In this document: positions 20,368 through 29,111 of the stretch, one piece after another | Layout: each line of letters begins with the position of its first letter | How positions within the stretch are numbered: position 1 is the stretch's first letter | Origin: Clostridium formicaceticum | GTDB lineage: Bacteria > Bacillota > Clostridia > Peptostreptococcales > Natronincolaceae | Assembly (NCBI RefSeq): GCF_001854185.1 | Contig: NZ_CP017603.1 | Coordinates: forward strand, 3,720,001 to 3,784,000 | Direction: 5' to 3' | DNA length: 64,000 nt | The notes under the pieces: generated by a model | Databases searched by the model: none | The model's input: only the letters and a program-made list of their open reading frames with translations | What the model was told of the DNA's origin: nothing | Position numbers and translations under genes: made by a program

Positions 20368-20736
20368 ATGTGTGAAAAACAAAACAAAGACAACGTAATA
20401 AAAGATACATTACTTCAGGAATATGCTTCTATCTTTAAAAAGAACAGTGTTCCAGGTAAAGAAAGCAGCTTTGCCCTTGAGAAGTTTCAAGAAGGTTTAA
20501 AAACTAGCAACTTTGGATTTATAAGAAAGCCTTTGGAAAAAGAAGAAGGATTAACTGATTTACAAAAACAGTACAGAGATGCTTTTATAAAAAGTAGTGT
20601 TCCAGGAAAAGAAAACGGTCTTGCTCTTGAGAAATTTCAAGAAGGTTTAAAAACTGGTAACTTTGGATTTATTCGAAATTCGGTGATAGAGTATCCTATT
20701 CGAAATGATATAAAGACCACTGCTAAGGCATCCTAA
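20368..20736 (+). CDS. Small protein with two copies of a ~48-residue repeat
   Basis: 122 residues with no family that I recognise. Two tandem units are obvious: SVPGKESSFALEKFQEGLK followed by TSNFGFIRK, and SVPGKENGLALEKFQEGLK followed by TGNFGFIRN. Each is preceded by a similar helix (LLQEYASIFKK and LQKQYRDAFIK). No signal peptide or membrane segment is seen, so it is probably cytosolic. The ATG at 20368 is chosen because AGGAGG lies 10 bases upstream; a TTG at 20347 would translate through it. Paired Spo0A-type boxes upstream suggest control at sporulation onset. It is a single-gene unit with a strong terminator. Confidence 0.8.
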   Translation: MCEKQNKDNVIKDTLLQEYASIFKKNSVPGKESSFALEKFQEGLKTSNFGFIRKPLEKEEGLTDLQKQYRDAFIKSSVPGKENGLALEKFQEGLKTGNFGFIRNSVIEYPIRNDIKTTAKAS

Positions 20737-20767
20737 ATATCTATTTAAAGAAAATAATATTTATTAT

Positions 20768-20817
20768 AAGCTGATAACCACATAAAATATGTGGTTATCA
20801 GCTTAAGAAGTTTTTTT
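20768..20817 (+). terminator. Strong terminator after the repeat-protein gene
   Basis: A perfect 17-bp stem (AAGCTGATAACCACATA and its complement, 20768-20784 and 20788-20804), 3-base loop, then AAGAAG and seven T. Confidence 0.9.
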
Positions 20818-20821
20818 AACA

Positions 20822-20983
20822 TTATTCTTGCATTAACTTCAGCATCAGTTCCCTACACATTTTTTTCGTTTTCAGATTGCAATGTATCATTTCTATTTCT
20901 TCTTCAGGGGAGAATCCTCTTCAATATTCTGGAACCTGATGAACAAACCCACACACAGGACATTTGTAAAATGCCATTTCCAT
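20822..20983 (-). pseudogene. Rubredoxin-like mini-protein with in-frame TGA
   Basis: Read on the minus strand from ATG at 20983, the frame gives MEMAFYKCPVCGFVHQVPEY, a TGA at 20923-20921, then RGFSPEEEIEMIHCNLKT and a further 14 residues before TAA. FYKCPVCGFVH is a rubredoxin/rubrerythrin-type metal knuckle. The frame stays open and sensible after the TGA, so this looks like a Trp-to-stop mutation in a gene of about 53 codons. Selenocysteine is an alternative, but I see no convincing SECIS hairpin. It ends next to the terminator at 20768-20817, which may serve both strands. Confidence 0.5.
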
Positions 20984-21099
20984 ACATATCAACTCTCGTA
21001 ATAGTGACTGTAAAGTAACCTTTGCCGGTACCGAAAATCTAGATAATAGCATAAAGTATAAGATTCATTTCATTTATAGCTTCCATTCAATAATAAATC

Positions 21100-21750
21100 T
21101 CAATATGTACCCATCAAATGATTTAGCAGCTTCACCGCTTCCACTGCATTTTTGGCATAACCGTCAGCACCGATCTTTTTGGCGAACCCCGGTGAAATAG
21201 GCCCTCCACCTACAATTACTTTAACATTGCTACGTAGCCCTTCTTCATCCAATAGTTCCATCACCCTCTGCATACTGCTGGTAGAGGTGGTCATTAGCGT
21301 AGAGAGGGCAACCACACTTGCCTCCTCCGCCTTTACCGTATCGATAAAACTTACCGCCGGAACATCACGTCCTAAATCGATCACTTGATACCCAGCTGCT
21401 TCTAACATGATCTTCACCAAATTCTTGCCGATATCATGGGTATCCCCTTCCACAACACCAATGACCACTTTGCACTTTTGCTGGGAATCATATTGCTCCA
21501 AATGGGGACGTAAAACATTTAGTCCGTTATACATGGCATCCGAGCAAATCATCAGCTCAGGGATGAAATATTCCTCTTTTTCATATAAATCGGCGGCTCT
21601 GTTCATGCCATCCACCAAACCATACAAAATTCCATCAATAGCAGGATAGTCATATTTTATGTATTCTTCAGCCATCGGAATGACTTTTTCATCTTCCATC
21701 TCCACTACACATTCCGATAATACTTTTAAAAATTCTTCTTTGCTCTTCAC
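21100..21750 (-). CDS. Corrinoid (B12-binding) methyl-carrier protein
   Basis: 216 residues of the MtbC/MttC/MtvC-type corrinoid protein family: an N-terminal helical cap (about 1-90) and a B12-binding Rossmann domain with the signature D103-T-H105-D-I-G108, where His105 is the lower cobalt ligand. It carries the methyl group between a substrate-specific methyltransferase and a second one. It lies 6 bases after the UroD-family methyltransferase gene, so the two form a functional pair. Closely similar to the corrinoid protein at 32995-33654. Confidence 0.93.
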   Translation of the reverse strand: MKSKEEFLKVLSECVVEMEDEKVIPMAEEYIKYDYPAIDGILYGLVDGMNRAADLYEKEEYFIPELMICSDAMYNGLNVLRPHLEQYDSQQKCKVVIGVVEGDTHDIGKNLVKIMLEAAGYQVIDLGRDVPAVSFIDTVKAEEASVVALSTLMTTSTSSMQRVMELLDEEGLRSNVKVIVGGGPISPGFAKKIGADGYAKNAVEAVKLLNHLMGTY

Positions 21751-21756
21751 CTTTAC

Positions 21757-22872
21757 CTAATCCCTCCTTGTTTGATTTTCATATTGTTTTCTATAATCCT
21801 CCAACATCCCTGCCACCCTTTCAGGTTGTACAGGATAACCCACCTCTCGTACAGTATCCATCATCATTTTAATATTTTCAAAAGGAGTTTCAATCGGCAG
21901 GCTGCACCCAGACATAACTATGTATCCTTTTGGGGAATCATAGGCATCCAAAATACCCTCCAGCGTTTTAATGCGGACATCCTGCGGGCTTCCCGAATAC
22001 ATGACACCACTGGGATCAACATTGCCTAAAATTTTGGTACGATCCCCAATAGCCAGTTTACAATCCTTTAAGCTGGCTATATTATCAATACTCATGCCGC
22101 TAATCCCCAGATCTGCAAGATCCTTCCATATCTTATCAGTCTGTCCGCAGATATGCATAATCACTTTAGTCCCATTATAGTTTTCGATAAAATCAATTAA
22201 CTCCTTCAAATAGGGCAGTGAAAGTTCGCGAAAAACCTTCGGACTGACAACTGTACAAGAGGACATGGGTTCCGATATGGTAGGGCTTAGACCTATGTCC
22301 AGTGCTGCTTTGGCGTATGCTTTACAGGTTTCCAGTGAGATACGGCAAAGCTTGTGAACTGCTTGAGGATTTTTATGAATTAGCTTCAGGGTTCTATTAA
22401 CACCAAATAGAAAAAATGCGTTAGTAAAGGGCCCAACAATGCCGGCAGAACATTTTATTTCATCCTTAGCAAAGTCCTGCAAATATTTCATTGCTTCCAA
22501 GTGTATTGGCAACCGCCCATCCTTATAAGGATCGGCAGGACACAACTTATCAATATCTTCTATACGGGAAATAGCCGGTTTTGCTAAGTCAGCCGTAGCA
22601 TCGTCAGGTAAGGTGACGGTTGCCCCCATCGCTTCCGCCCATGTGAACAAATCCGTAAAAATACGCATACTATCACAGCCAAATTTACGATAGACCGCCA
22701 TTTGTGCCTCTGCAATGGCTTTAGGATTGCGATTAAACTCTGAAATTTTGCAACCATAGACCCTAGCAGCTCCATTTGCAATATTGGGGTTGCAGGGTAA
22801 TCTATCTACTTCCCTCCCGTTAGCAAGAGCCGCTGCTCTTTGTGCTGGAGTCATAGCATCTGTATTCATCAT
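21757..22872 (-). CDS. UroD-family corrinoid methyltransferase (MtaA/CmuA/MtvB-like)
   Basis: 371 residues of the uroporphyrinogen decarboxylase superfamily, methyltransferase branch. The zinc site is visible as His240-x-Cys242 in IMHICGQT plus Cys323 in VMSGCSLP. Such enzymes activate a methylated substrate or a thiol acceptor at zinc and exchange the methyl group with a corrinoid protein. The paired corrinoid gene follows directly. It is first in its operon, behind a good promoter and a copy of the dispersed repeat. The substrate cannot be deduced; O-demethylation of methoxylated compounds (MtvB is of this family) is one option. Confidence 0.88.
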   Translation of the reverse strand: MMNTDAMTPAQRAAALANGREVDRLPCNPNIANGAARVYGCKISEFNRNPKAIAEAQMAVYRKFGCDSMRIFTDLFTWAEAMGATVTLPDDATADLAKPAISRIEDIDKLCPADPYKDGRLPIHLEAMKYLQDFAKDEIKCSAGIVGPFTNAFFLFGVNRTLKLIHKNPQAVHKLCRISLETCKAYAKAALDIGLSPTISEPMSSCTVVSPKVFRELSLPYLKELIDFIENYNGTKVIMHICGQTDKIWKDLADLGISGMSIDNIASLKDCKLAIGDRTKILGNVDPSGVMYSGSPQDVRIKTLEGILDAYDSPKGYIVMSGCSLPIETPFENIKMMMDTVREVGYPVQPERVAGMLEDYRKQYENQTRRD

Positions 22873-22895
22873 GAATCATTCCTCTTTTCAGATTT

Positions 22896-22985
22896 ATTTA
22901 TCCTTCGGTGTATTGCTAAGATTGCCACAAAAGTTAAAGTGCAAACTTTTGGGCATCTACTTATGAATTAAGTCTCATTTTATAT
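22896..22985. repeat. Dispersed structured repeat, copy 3 (deleted form)
   Basis: It shares the left part TATCCTTCGGTGTATTGCT with copies 1 and 2 and the right part GAATTAAGTCTCATT with copy 2, and lacks about 100 bases between. An internal hairpin AAAAGTT/AAACTTTT is present. It lies in the predicted 5' leader of the corrinoid operon. The rest of the gap (23008-23152) shows nothing definite. Confidence 0.6.
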
Positions 22986-23007
22986 CTAACATAACCGTTT
23001 TTCTCAA
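22979..23007 (-). promoter_or_regulatory. Promoter of the methyltransferase-corrinoid operon
   Basis: On the minus strand TTGAGA (23002-23007), 17 bases, TATAAA (22979-22984). Transcription from here would include repeat copy 3 in the leader before the start codon at 22872. Confidence 0.6.
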
Positions 23008-23152
23008 TAGTTTACAAAACTGGTCATTCCATAAACAACTAGACAAAAAATAGATCAATATAAATCAAACCACCTATACTCTTTTGTGTAGTTCTTTTCT
23101 ATAGTAATGATCATCTTTCTAACAGAAATAAGACTCTTAATAAAAAACAGCG

Positions 23153-24010
23153 CTAATTGTTTATGGTCCAGCGTAAAATTCTAGACTTTATTTTATCAAA
23201 TAAATACATAATTCCAACCAATACAAGCCCCATAAAAATAAATCCAACAATTACGAGATCAAAACGAGCAAAATCAGCGTAGTATTGAACGAAATAGCCC
23301 ATACCAGAGGTAGCACCAAACATTTCCGCCACTGTAAGTAATACAAAGGAAAATTTAAGTGCAACAGCACATCCGGAAAGTATGGTAGGTGAAGCTGCAG
23401 GAAGTATTACTTTGAACAATTTTTCTACTCCAGTTATTTCTAACGTTGCTGCATTTTCTAAATATCTCTTATCAATCGTCATTACCCCATTAACAGTTGT
23501 GCCCAGTATAGGCCAAAATGCTCCCAAAAAAATAATAAATATAGAGGCACTTCGGAAGGAAGGAAAAATGTAAATTGCAAAAGGAGTCAAAAGCGTAGCA
23601 GGAACAGCACTGAAGGCATTAATATAGGGTGTAATATTTTTCCGCAACAAATTTTTTAGACCAATAACCACCCCAAGAACTATTCCTAAAATCAATGCCA
23701 TACTATACGCAGGAATAAGCAATTTCAAAGAACTTTTCAATCCTTCCATCAATTGCCTGAAATACGAGATAAACCCTGGCAAGATTTTACTAAGTCCTGG
23801 AAACAAAAAAGAATCCAGTATGCCGAAGATATCCGTGGCAAGATAATAGGAGACGATTATTCCGATAAAAATCAGAACCATACCCAGCCTATCGGCAATA
23901 TATTTTCTTACATCCATACGCCTTAGAGAACGTAAAATATTATATTGAGGTTTTACGGTTTCATGCAAAAAATAGGCTTGTCCCAACCTATCTGTTATAT
24001 ATTTTTTCAT
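23153..24010 (-). CDS. ABC transporter permease (SsuC/TauC-like)
   Basis: 285 residues, a binding-protein-dependent inner membrane permease with about six hydrophobic segments after residue 44 and the conserved EAA-like loop (LENAATLEITGVEKLFKVILPA) near the middle. It belongs to the nitrate/sulfonate/taurine/pyrimidine-type family. An N-terminal stretch of 33 residues looks duplicated: KKYITDRLG at 2-10 and RKYIADRLG at 35-43. The first start is supported by AAGGAGTGAT. It works with the binding protein and ATPase just upstream. The substrate is unknown. Confidence 0.9.
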   Translation of the reverse strand: MKKYITDRLGQAYFLHETVKPQYNILRSLRRMDVRKYIADRLGMVLIFIGIIVSYYLATDIFGILDSFLFPGLSKILPGFISYFRQLMEGLKSSLKLLIPAYSMALILGIVLGVVIGLKNLLRKNITPYINAFSAVPATLLTPFAIYIFPSFRSASIFIIFLGAFWPILGTTVNGVMTIDKRYLENAATLEITGVEKLFKVILPAASPTILSGCAVALKFSFVLLTVAEMFGATSGMGYFVQYYADFARFDLVIVGFIFMGLVLVGIMYLFDKIKSRILRWTINN

Positions 24011-24121
24011 GCCATCACTCCTTCAGAAATGCAGGATATTTTATTGTATTTTAAAGTTTCAAAAGGAGACTTGATATGCAGCTGCATACCAAGTCTGTCA
24101 CAGCTAATTATGTAATGAGAA

Positions 24122-25180
24122 CTATAGATTATGTTCCTCAAACATGACCAGCTTCTTCTGGAAAAAGGGGCTATCGGGATACCTTTCAATCAAAGAATCT
24201 AAAGCTGCTTTATAATTGGAGATATTGATATGGTCTTCAATATCAATGGAAGGGTCAACGATATAACCAAAAGACTGCATTTTTTTCCACATTGTTATTA
24301 CACTGTTTTTATAGGGATCTGTTTCATAAATCATGTGTGGGCTGAGCAAGAAGCTTTTTGCTGTTTCAACAGTCATATCTAAATTTTCAACCGTTAACGC
24401 AACAACCCGATCCATATCCTCTTGCATGGCTTCTTCAGCTCTTAGGTATGCCCTCAACAACTTTTGTGCTGCTTCAGGATTCTCCTCGAGCCAGCTTGTT
24501 TTTGCAATCATACGACAGCAGGAATGGTTAGGCCAAAGCTCATCTGGCCATAAAACAATTTTCATCCCTGCCTCAGCAATTTGAAGCTCAAAGCCTGTAG
24601 ATACTGCACCGAAATCTACTTCACCGTTGCGTACCGCTTCCATAACATCTGGATTTCTTTTCATTTCAACAAAGGTAACATCTTTTTCCAGATCGAAGCC
24701 TGCATCATATAAGATACCCTTCAGTACGATATCAGGCGTACCACCTCTCATAATAGCAATTTTTTTGCCGCGAAAATCTTCCACACTATTGTATACCGTG
24801 TCAGGCATAGCAAAAACAGGCGTTGCACCGATAATCATATAGCCACCAAAAATGGTAAATTCTTGACCGTTTGCAATCTGTATTAAAGGTCCACCTGTAC
24901 CGTAGGTAGAAATTACATCTACTTGGCCTGAACTTAAAGCTGAAAAAGCATCTGAACCATTGTTGATATAAACAAGTTCAACGTCAATACCTTCTTCCTC
25001 CAAGTAACCCTTGTCCTCAGCAAGAAACTGGAACACCTGACCGGAGGTTGCCTGTGCTGCTAATTTAATCTTGGCTTTCTCAGTAGTGGCTATTCCAGAA
25101 GTTCCTGTAGAGCAACCCGTTAAAAAGATCATTACTATTACTAAGAGTACAATGTTTTTTTCCATTTTTTTCATCTTCAT
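24122..25180 (-). CDS. ABC transporter substrate-binding lipoprotein (NMT1/SsuA-like)
   Basis: 352 residues with a lipoprotein signal: a hydrophobic core and lipobox LTGCSTG (Cys23). The mature part fits the NMT1/SsuA-like periplasmic-binding fold (KIKLAAQATSGQVFQFLAED, then the LSSGQVDVIS segment). It delivers the ligand to the permease and ATPase encoded beside it. Family ligands include sulfonates, thiamine precursors and riboflavin or pyrimidine precursors. The position between two corrinoid gene clusters suggests a methylated or aromatic substrate, but that is only inference. Confidence 0.9.
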   Translation of the reverse strand: MKMKKMEKNIVLLVIVMIFLTGCSTGTSGIATTEKAKIKLAAQATSGQVFQFLAEDKGYLEEEGIDVELVYINNGSDAFSALSSGQVDVISTYGTGGPLIQIANGQEFTIFGGYMIIGATPVFAMPDTVYNSVEDFRGKKIAIMRGGTPDIVLKGILYDAGFDLEKDVTFVEMKRNPDVMEAVRNGEVDFGAVSTGFELQIAEAGMKIVLWPDELWPNHSCCRMIAKTSWLEENPEAAQKLLRAYLRAEEAMQEDMDRVVALTVENLDMTVETAKSFLLSPHMIYETDPYKNSVITMWKKMQSFGYIVDPSIDIEDHINISNYKAALDSLIERYPDSPFFQKKLVMFEEHNL

Positions 25181-25239
25181 ACCCCTTTGCTTTATTTTAT
25201 TTATATAATGGCTATGTTAAAGGTTATCGTTAACATAGC

Positions 25240-26025
25240 CTATATATTAGATTTTATTTGAACCTCATTGTGGATAATTTTTATAAGATGGTTCCGCAGC
25301 GCCATAGCCTCACTATCATCATGTATTGTTTTTCTATCTAGTTTTTTATCGTTTTCAAATGAATGGGTGTAAATGATTTTACTAGGTGTTTGCCCAAACA
25401 CAAAAATATCCGTTGCTAGGAGTAATGCCTCATCTACATCATGTGTAACAAAAAAAATTGTCTTCCGATTTGCAGTTTCTTTCTTCCACAATTCTAAAAC
25501 TAAATCTTGAAGTTTTATCCTTGTTACTGCGTCCAGCGCACCAAATGGCTCATCCATTAAAAGAATAGGAGGATCTATGCTGAAGGCACGGGCAATTGCA
25601 CAACGTTGCTTCATACCGCCAGAAAGCTCTTTGGGGAGCTTGTCAAAAACTGACTCAGCTAACTTCACATCTTTCATCCTTCTAAGTGCTTCCGCTTTGC
25701 GCTGGCTGAAGCTCAAATTCTTAAACTTTTGTTTAAGGGCAATCATTATATTTTCTCCAGCAGTCATCCAAGGAAAAAGACCATAATCCTGGAAAACCAC
25801 ACCTCTCTGTAGGTCTGCTTTTTTAACAGATTCGTTGTTTACAAAAATTTCCCCAGAGTTTGGCTTTTCCAAGCCTGCAAGTAAACGAAGGAAGGTGCTT
25901 TTTCCGCAGCCAGATTGCCCTAGTAGGCAGATAAAAGCTCCAGCTTTAACCTTCATATTAATATCATCTAATATCAAATCCTTGTCATAAGAAAAACTTA
26001 AGTGCTTTACTGATACATTCAGCAT
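25240..26025 (-). CDS. ABC transporter ATPase (SsuB/TauB-like)
   Basis: About 261 residues with Walker A GQSGCGKST, signature LSGGMKQRCAIARA, Walker B ILLMDEPFGALD and the switch His in VTHDVDEALLL. It powers the importer made with the genes at 23153 and 24122. The ATG at 26025 is preceded by GGGAGGAAATCT; an in-frame ATG 21 codons upstream exists but is less well placed. It is the first gene of the three-gene transporter operon. Confidence 0.92.
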   Translation of the reverse strand: MLNVSVKHLSFSYDKDLILDDINMKVKAGAFICLLGQSGCGKSTFLRLLAGLEKPNSGEIFVNNESVKKADLQRGVVFQDYGLFPWMTAGENIMIALKQKFKNLSFSQRKAEALRRMKDVKLAESVFDKLPKELSGGMKQRCAIARAFSIDPPILLMDEPFGALDAVTRIKLQDLVLELWKKETANRKTIFFVTHDVDEALLLATDIFVFGQTPSKIIYTHSFENDKKLDRKTIHDDSEAMALRNHLIKIIHNEVQIKSNI

Positions 26026-26157
26026 AGATTTCCTCCCTTTTCTACTGTCCCTTATACTATGATCATTGATATAAGTTTCTTCTTGCATAACTTAAATTAA
26101 TAGTTGCATAAAAACACATAAGATTTTTTATTACCAAATCAATTAGAAATCAATAAC

Positions 26158-26250
26158 GTTACAGTGAAGTTCTTTAATTGGCAATATTTATGATGAATCT
26201 TTTAAAACTATACACGATTACAGTGGAATTGTCTAATTGTTTATATTTAT
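26158..26250. repeat. Imperfect direct repeat upstream of accB
   Basis: Two similar 35-bp segments about 59 bp apart: GTTACAGTGAAGTTCTTTAA from 26158 and ATTACAGTGGAATTGTCTAA from 26217, both continuing into an ATATTTAT stretch. They could be binding sites for the divergent transporter and acc promoters, or remnants. The rest of 26026-26335 is AT-rich without a gene. Confidence 0.45.
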
Positions 26251-26335
26251 AAAAAAGCCTTCACTCATTGATTTCTTCGATAAGTGAAATAGCCATCCAA
26301 CCAATTCATTACCTTTATTATCTATAAATATATAA

Positions 26336-26365
26336 TTGCACTCCTCCCAAAGCTTATGGTATAAT
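26336..26365 (+). promoter_or_regulatory. Promoter of accBCDA
   Basis: TTGCAC (26336-26341), 18 bases, TATAAT (26360-26365). The expected start of transcription (about 26372) falls at the edge of the FapR-like operator. Confidence 0.75.
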
Positions 26366-26373
26366 ATCAAGTA

Positions 26374-26390
26374 TTAGTACCAGGTAATAA
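26374..26390 (+). promoter_or_regulatory. FapR-like operator
   Basis: TTAGTACCAGGTAATAA is a near-perfect palindrome closely matching the FapR operator consensus (TTAGTACCTRGTCTTAA in Bacillus). It overlaps the predicted start of accBCDA transcription, so it should act as a malonyl-CoA-sensitive repressor site. No fapR gene is in the window. Confidence 0.65.
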
Positions 26391-26441
26391 GGATATAATA
26401 TCATTAAAGCATAACATAAATTTAAGGAGGTTTTTTTAACT

Positions 26442-26912
26442 ATGGACATGAAAGAAATTAAGGACTTAATTCTGACAATAGACAAAACCAGTATACAAAC
26501 AGTTGAAATAGAAAAAAATGATATTAAAATCAAGATTGATAAAAGATCTATAAATAAAAACAGTCCATCAATGATTGTTACAGATACAAATGAAGCGAAG
26601 GTAACTTCTAAAGATGTAGCATCTGAAGTAAATGTTCCAGAGCATATTCAGCCAATAAATGAGGATGAAAATATTTATACAGTAAAATCCTCTATGATCG
26701 GTACATTCTATGAAAAACCCAGTCCTGATGCTCCACCTTTTGTAAAGGCAGGAGACAAAGTAGACAAAGGCCAAACCTTGTGCATTATTGAAGCGATGAA
26801 AATGATGAACGAAATACAATGCGAATTTGACGGTGAGGTCATAGAGGTATTGATAGAAAACGAAGATATCGTTGAATATGGCCAGCCTTTAATGAGGATC
26901 AGGAGGTATTAG
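26442..26912 (+). CDS. accB: Biotin carboxyl carrier protein of acetyl-CoA carboxylase
   Basis: 156 residues. The C-terminal biotinyl domain carries EAMKMMNE with the biotin-accepting Lys120, preceded by the usual hinge rich in charged residues and the GTFYEKPSPDAPPFV segment. It carries CO2 from the biotin carboxylase to the carboxyltransferase for malonyl-CoA synthesis. AAGGAGG precedes the ATG. First gene of accBCDA; accC starts 2 bases after its stop. Confidence 0.97.
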   Translation: MDMKEIKDLILTIDKTSIQTVEIEKNDIKIKIDKRSINKNSPSMIVTDTNEAKVTSKDVASEVNVPEHIQPINEDENIYTVKSSMIGTFYEKPSPDAPPFVKAGDKVDKGQTLCIIEAMKMMNEIQCEFDGEVIEVLIENEDIVEYGQPLMRIRRY

Positions 26913-26913
26913 G

Positions 26914-28290
26914 ATGTTTAAGAAAATACTTATTGCCAATAGAGGAGAAATCGCCCTTAGGATTATTCGAGCCTGCAAAGATATGGGCATAGAAACTGTG
27001 GCTGTTTATTCTGAAATAGATGAGGATTCTGCCCATGTACATATGGCAGATAGAGCAATTTGTATAGGGCCTGCGACATCTAAAAAGAGTTACTTAAACA
27101 TAGATAACATAATAAGTGCAGCGCTGGTCACAAAATGCGAAGCTATCCATCCAGGTTACGGATTTCTCTCAGAGAATTCTAAGTTAGTAGAGGCATGTGA
27201 ATTAAATGATATAAAGTTTATTGGCCCTTCTAAAGAACATATGGAGAAGATGGGAAATAAGTCCGAAGCAAAAAAAACAATGATAGAAGCCGGCGTTCCT
27301 GTTGTCCCTGGTTCACAAGGTTCTACAAATAAAGCAGAGGAAGCCTTTGAAGTAGCTAAAAAAATTGGTTTTCCCGTTATCATAAAAGCTGCCAGCGGTG
27401 GCGGTGGAAGAGGAATGAGAATCGTATATTGTGAAAATGAGTTTATCGAAAAGTTTAACATGGCAAAATCAGAATCCGCTACAGCCTTTAATGATGACGC
27501 TATGTATGTAGAAAAATTTATAGAAGAACCTAGGCATATAGAATTTCAAATATTAGCAGATCATTATGGCAATGTAATTCATCTAGGTGAAAGAGACTGT
27601 ACCCTACAAAGAAGAAATCAAAAGGTTTTAGAAGAAGCTCCTTGTGCAATTATAGGTGAAGATCTAAGAAATAAAATGGGAGAAATGGCTCTTCGAGCAG
27701 CTAAGTCTGTTCATTATACAAATGCTGGCACAATAGAATTTTTGTTGGATAAACATAATGATTTTTACTTTATAGAAATGAATACAAGAATACAGGTGGA
27801 ACATCCTGTAACAGAAATGGTCACTGGTATCGATTTAATAAAAGAACAGATAAAGATAGCCTATGGAGAAAGACTGAATATTACGCAAGACCAAATAAAA
27901 ATCAATGGTCATGCTATTGAATGTAGAATCAATGCTGAAGATCCTAGTAAGGACTTTAGGCCTTCCCCTGGTGAAATAGAAGGATATTTTCCTCCCGGTG
28001 GCTATGGTGTTCGAATGGATAGCCACATTTACAGCGGTTATAAAATCCCCCCTACCTATGACTCCATGATTGGCAAACTTATCGTATGGGGAAAAGATAG
28101 AAATGAAGCTATAGATCGAATGAAAAGAGCCCTAGATGAATTAGCAATCACCGGTATCAATACGAACATTGAGTTTGAAAAAGCTCTTGTAAGTAATGAA
28201 AAATTTCTAAAGAACCAATTAGATACTTCCTTTATAGATAAAGAAATGTTTAATAATAAAGTCACAGAAACGGAGGCAAATAAATGTTAA
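26914..28290 (+). CDS. accC: Biotin carboxylase
   Basis: 458 residues, normal length. An ATP-grasp enzyme that carboxylates biotin on AccB using bicarbonate and ATP. The N-terminal [19 protein letters not shown], the glycine-rich loop [10 protein letters not shown], the [11 protein letters not shown] segment and the active-site signature [14 protein letters not shown] are all present. It overlaps accD by 7 bases. No anomaly seen. Confidence 0.98.
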   Translation: MFKKILIANRGEIALRIIRACKDMGIETVAVYSEIDEDSAHVHMADRAICIGPATSKKSYLNIDNIISAALVTKCEAIHPGYGFLSENSKLVEACELNDIKFIGPSKEHMEKMGNKSEAKKTMIEAGVPVVPGSQGSTNKAEEAFEVAKKIGFPVIIKAASGGGGRGMRIVYCENEFIEKFNMAKSESATAFNDDAMYVEKFIEEPRHIEFQILADHYGNVIHLGERDCTLQRRNQKVLEEAPCAIIGEDLRNKMGEMALRAAKSVHYTNAGTIEFLLDKHNDFYFIEMNTRIQVEHPVTEMVTGIDLIKEQIKIAYGERLNITQDQIKINGHAIECRINAEDPSKDFRPSPGEIEGYFPPGGYGVRMDSHIYSGYKIPPTYDSMIGKLIVWGKDRNEAIDRMKRALDELAITGINTNIEFEKALVSNEKFLKNQLDTSFIDKEMFNNKVTETEANKC

Positions 28291-29111
28291 AAGACCTCTT
28301 TAGCAAAAAAAAGTATGCACCTATCAATGCCCCTAATCAACAAACAAAAAAAAATGTTGCACCTAGCAATACCGTAAAGCCTACCCCAGTAACCTCAGAG
28401 AAGGTTGAAAAACTTAAAGGCTTAGGAGCCAGAGATAGAATAAAAGAATTAGCAGACGAAAACACATTTATAGAATATGATGCAGAATTAAAAACTACAG
28501 ATCCTCTAAATTTTCCTAATTACACTGAAAAGGTTATATCAGCAATGTCCAGTACCCATGAAAACGAAGTTGTAATCACAGGAGAAGCCAAAATCCAGGG
28601 AGAACCTTGTATTCTTTGCGTGATGGATCCTAATTTTATTATGGGAAGTATGGGTTCTGTGGTGGGAGAAAAAATCACAAGGGCTATTGAGAAAGCTATT
28701 GAAAGCAAACTGCCTGTTATTATTTTTTGTGCCTCTGGTGGAGCTAGAATGCAGGAGGGAATATTATCTTTAATGCAGATGGCGAAAACATCAGCAGCTT
28801 TAGCTAGATTATCAGAAGAGGGATTATTATATATTTCTGTTTTGACGAATCCAACAACAGGCGGGGTTACTGCTAGTTTCGCTATGTTAGGGGATATTAT
28901 TCTTGCTGAACCTGGGGCTCTTATTGGATTTGCAGGGCCTAGAGTAATTGAACAAACGATTAGGCAAAAACTACCCGAAGGGTTTCAAAAATCTGAGTTT
29001 TTGCAAGCAAAGGGCTTTGTTGACAAAATCGTAGATAGAAAAGATATGAGAAATGTTCTATCTAAAATTTTAAAAATCCATGCAGTGGGCGGTGAAGAAA
29101 TAGATGCATAA
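28284..29111 (+). CDS. accD: Acetyl-CoA carboxylase carboxyltransferase beta subunit, no zinc ribbon
   Basis: 275 residues. The crotonase-type core is intact ([49 protein letters not shown]), so it should form the carboxyltransferase with AccA. The usual N-terminal Cys4 zinc ribbon is missing: residues 1-50 contain no cysteine, and a Pro/Asn/Thr-rich linker takes its place ([14 protein letters not shown], then [14 protein letters not shown]). The protein is about 25-30 residues shorter than E. coli AccD. The frame is continuous and overlaps both neighbours, so a sequencing error is unlikely. Confidence 0.95.
   Translation: MLKDLFSKKKYAPINAPNQQTKKNVAPSNTVKPTPVTSEKVEKLKGLGARDRIKELADENTFIEYDAELKTTDPLNFPNYTEKVISAMSSTHENEVVITGEAKIQGEPCILCVMDPNFIMGSMGSVVGEKITRAIEKAIESKLPVIIFCASGGARMQEGILSLMQMAKTSAALARLSEEGLLYISVLTNPTTGGVTASFAMLGDIILAEPGALIGFAGPRVIEQTIRQKLPEGFQKSEFLQAKGFVDKIVDRKDMRNVLSKILKIHAVGGEEIDA

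Noticed and set aside
20921-20923. Selenocysteine codon in the rubredoxin-like ORF
   Set aside because: No convincing SECIS hairpin follows, and a Trp-to-stop mutation explains it more simply; kept only as an alternative.
24007-24189. 60-codon minus-strand ORF between transporter genes
   Set aside because: It overlaps the end of the binding-protein gene in another frame and resembles no protein; the permease has its own ribosome site.
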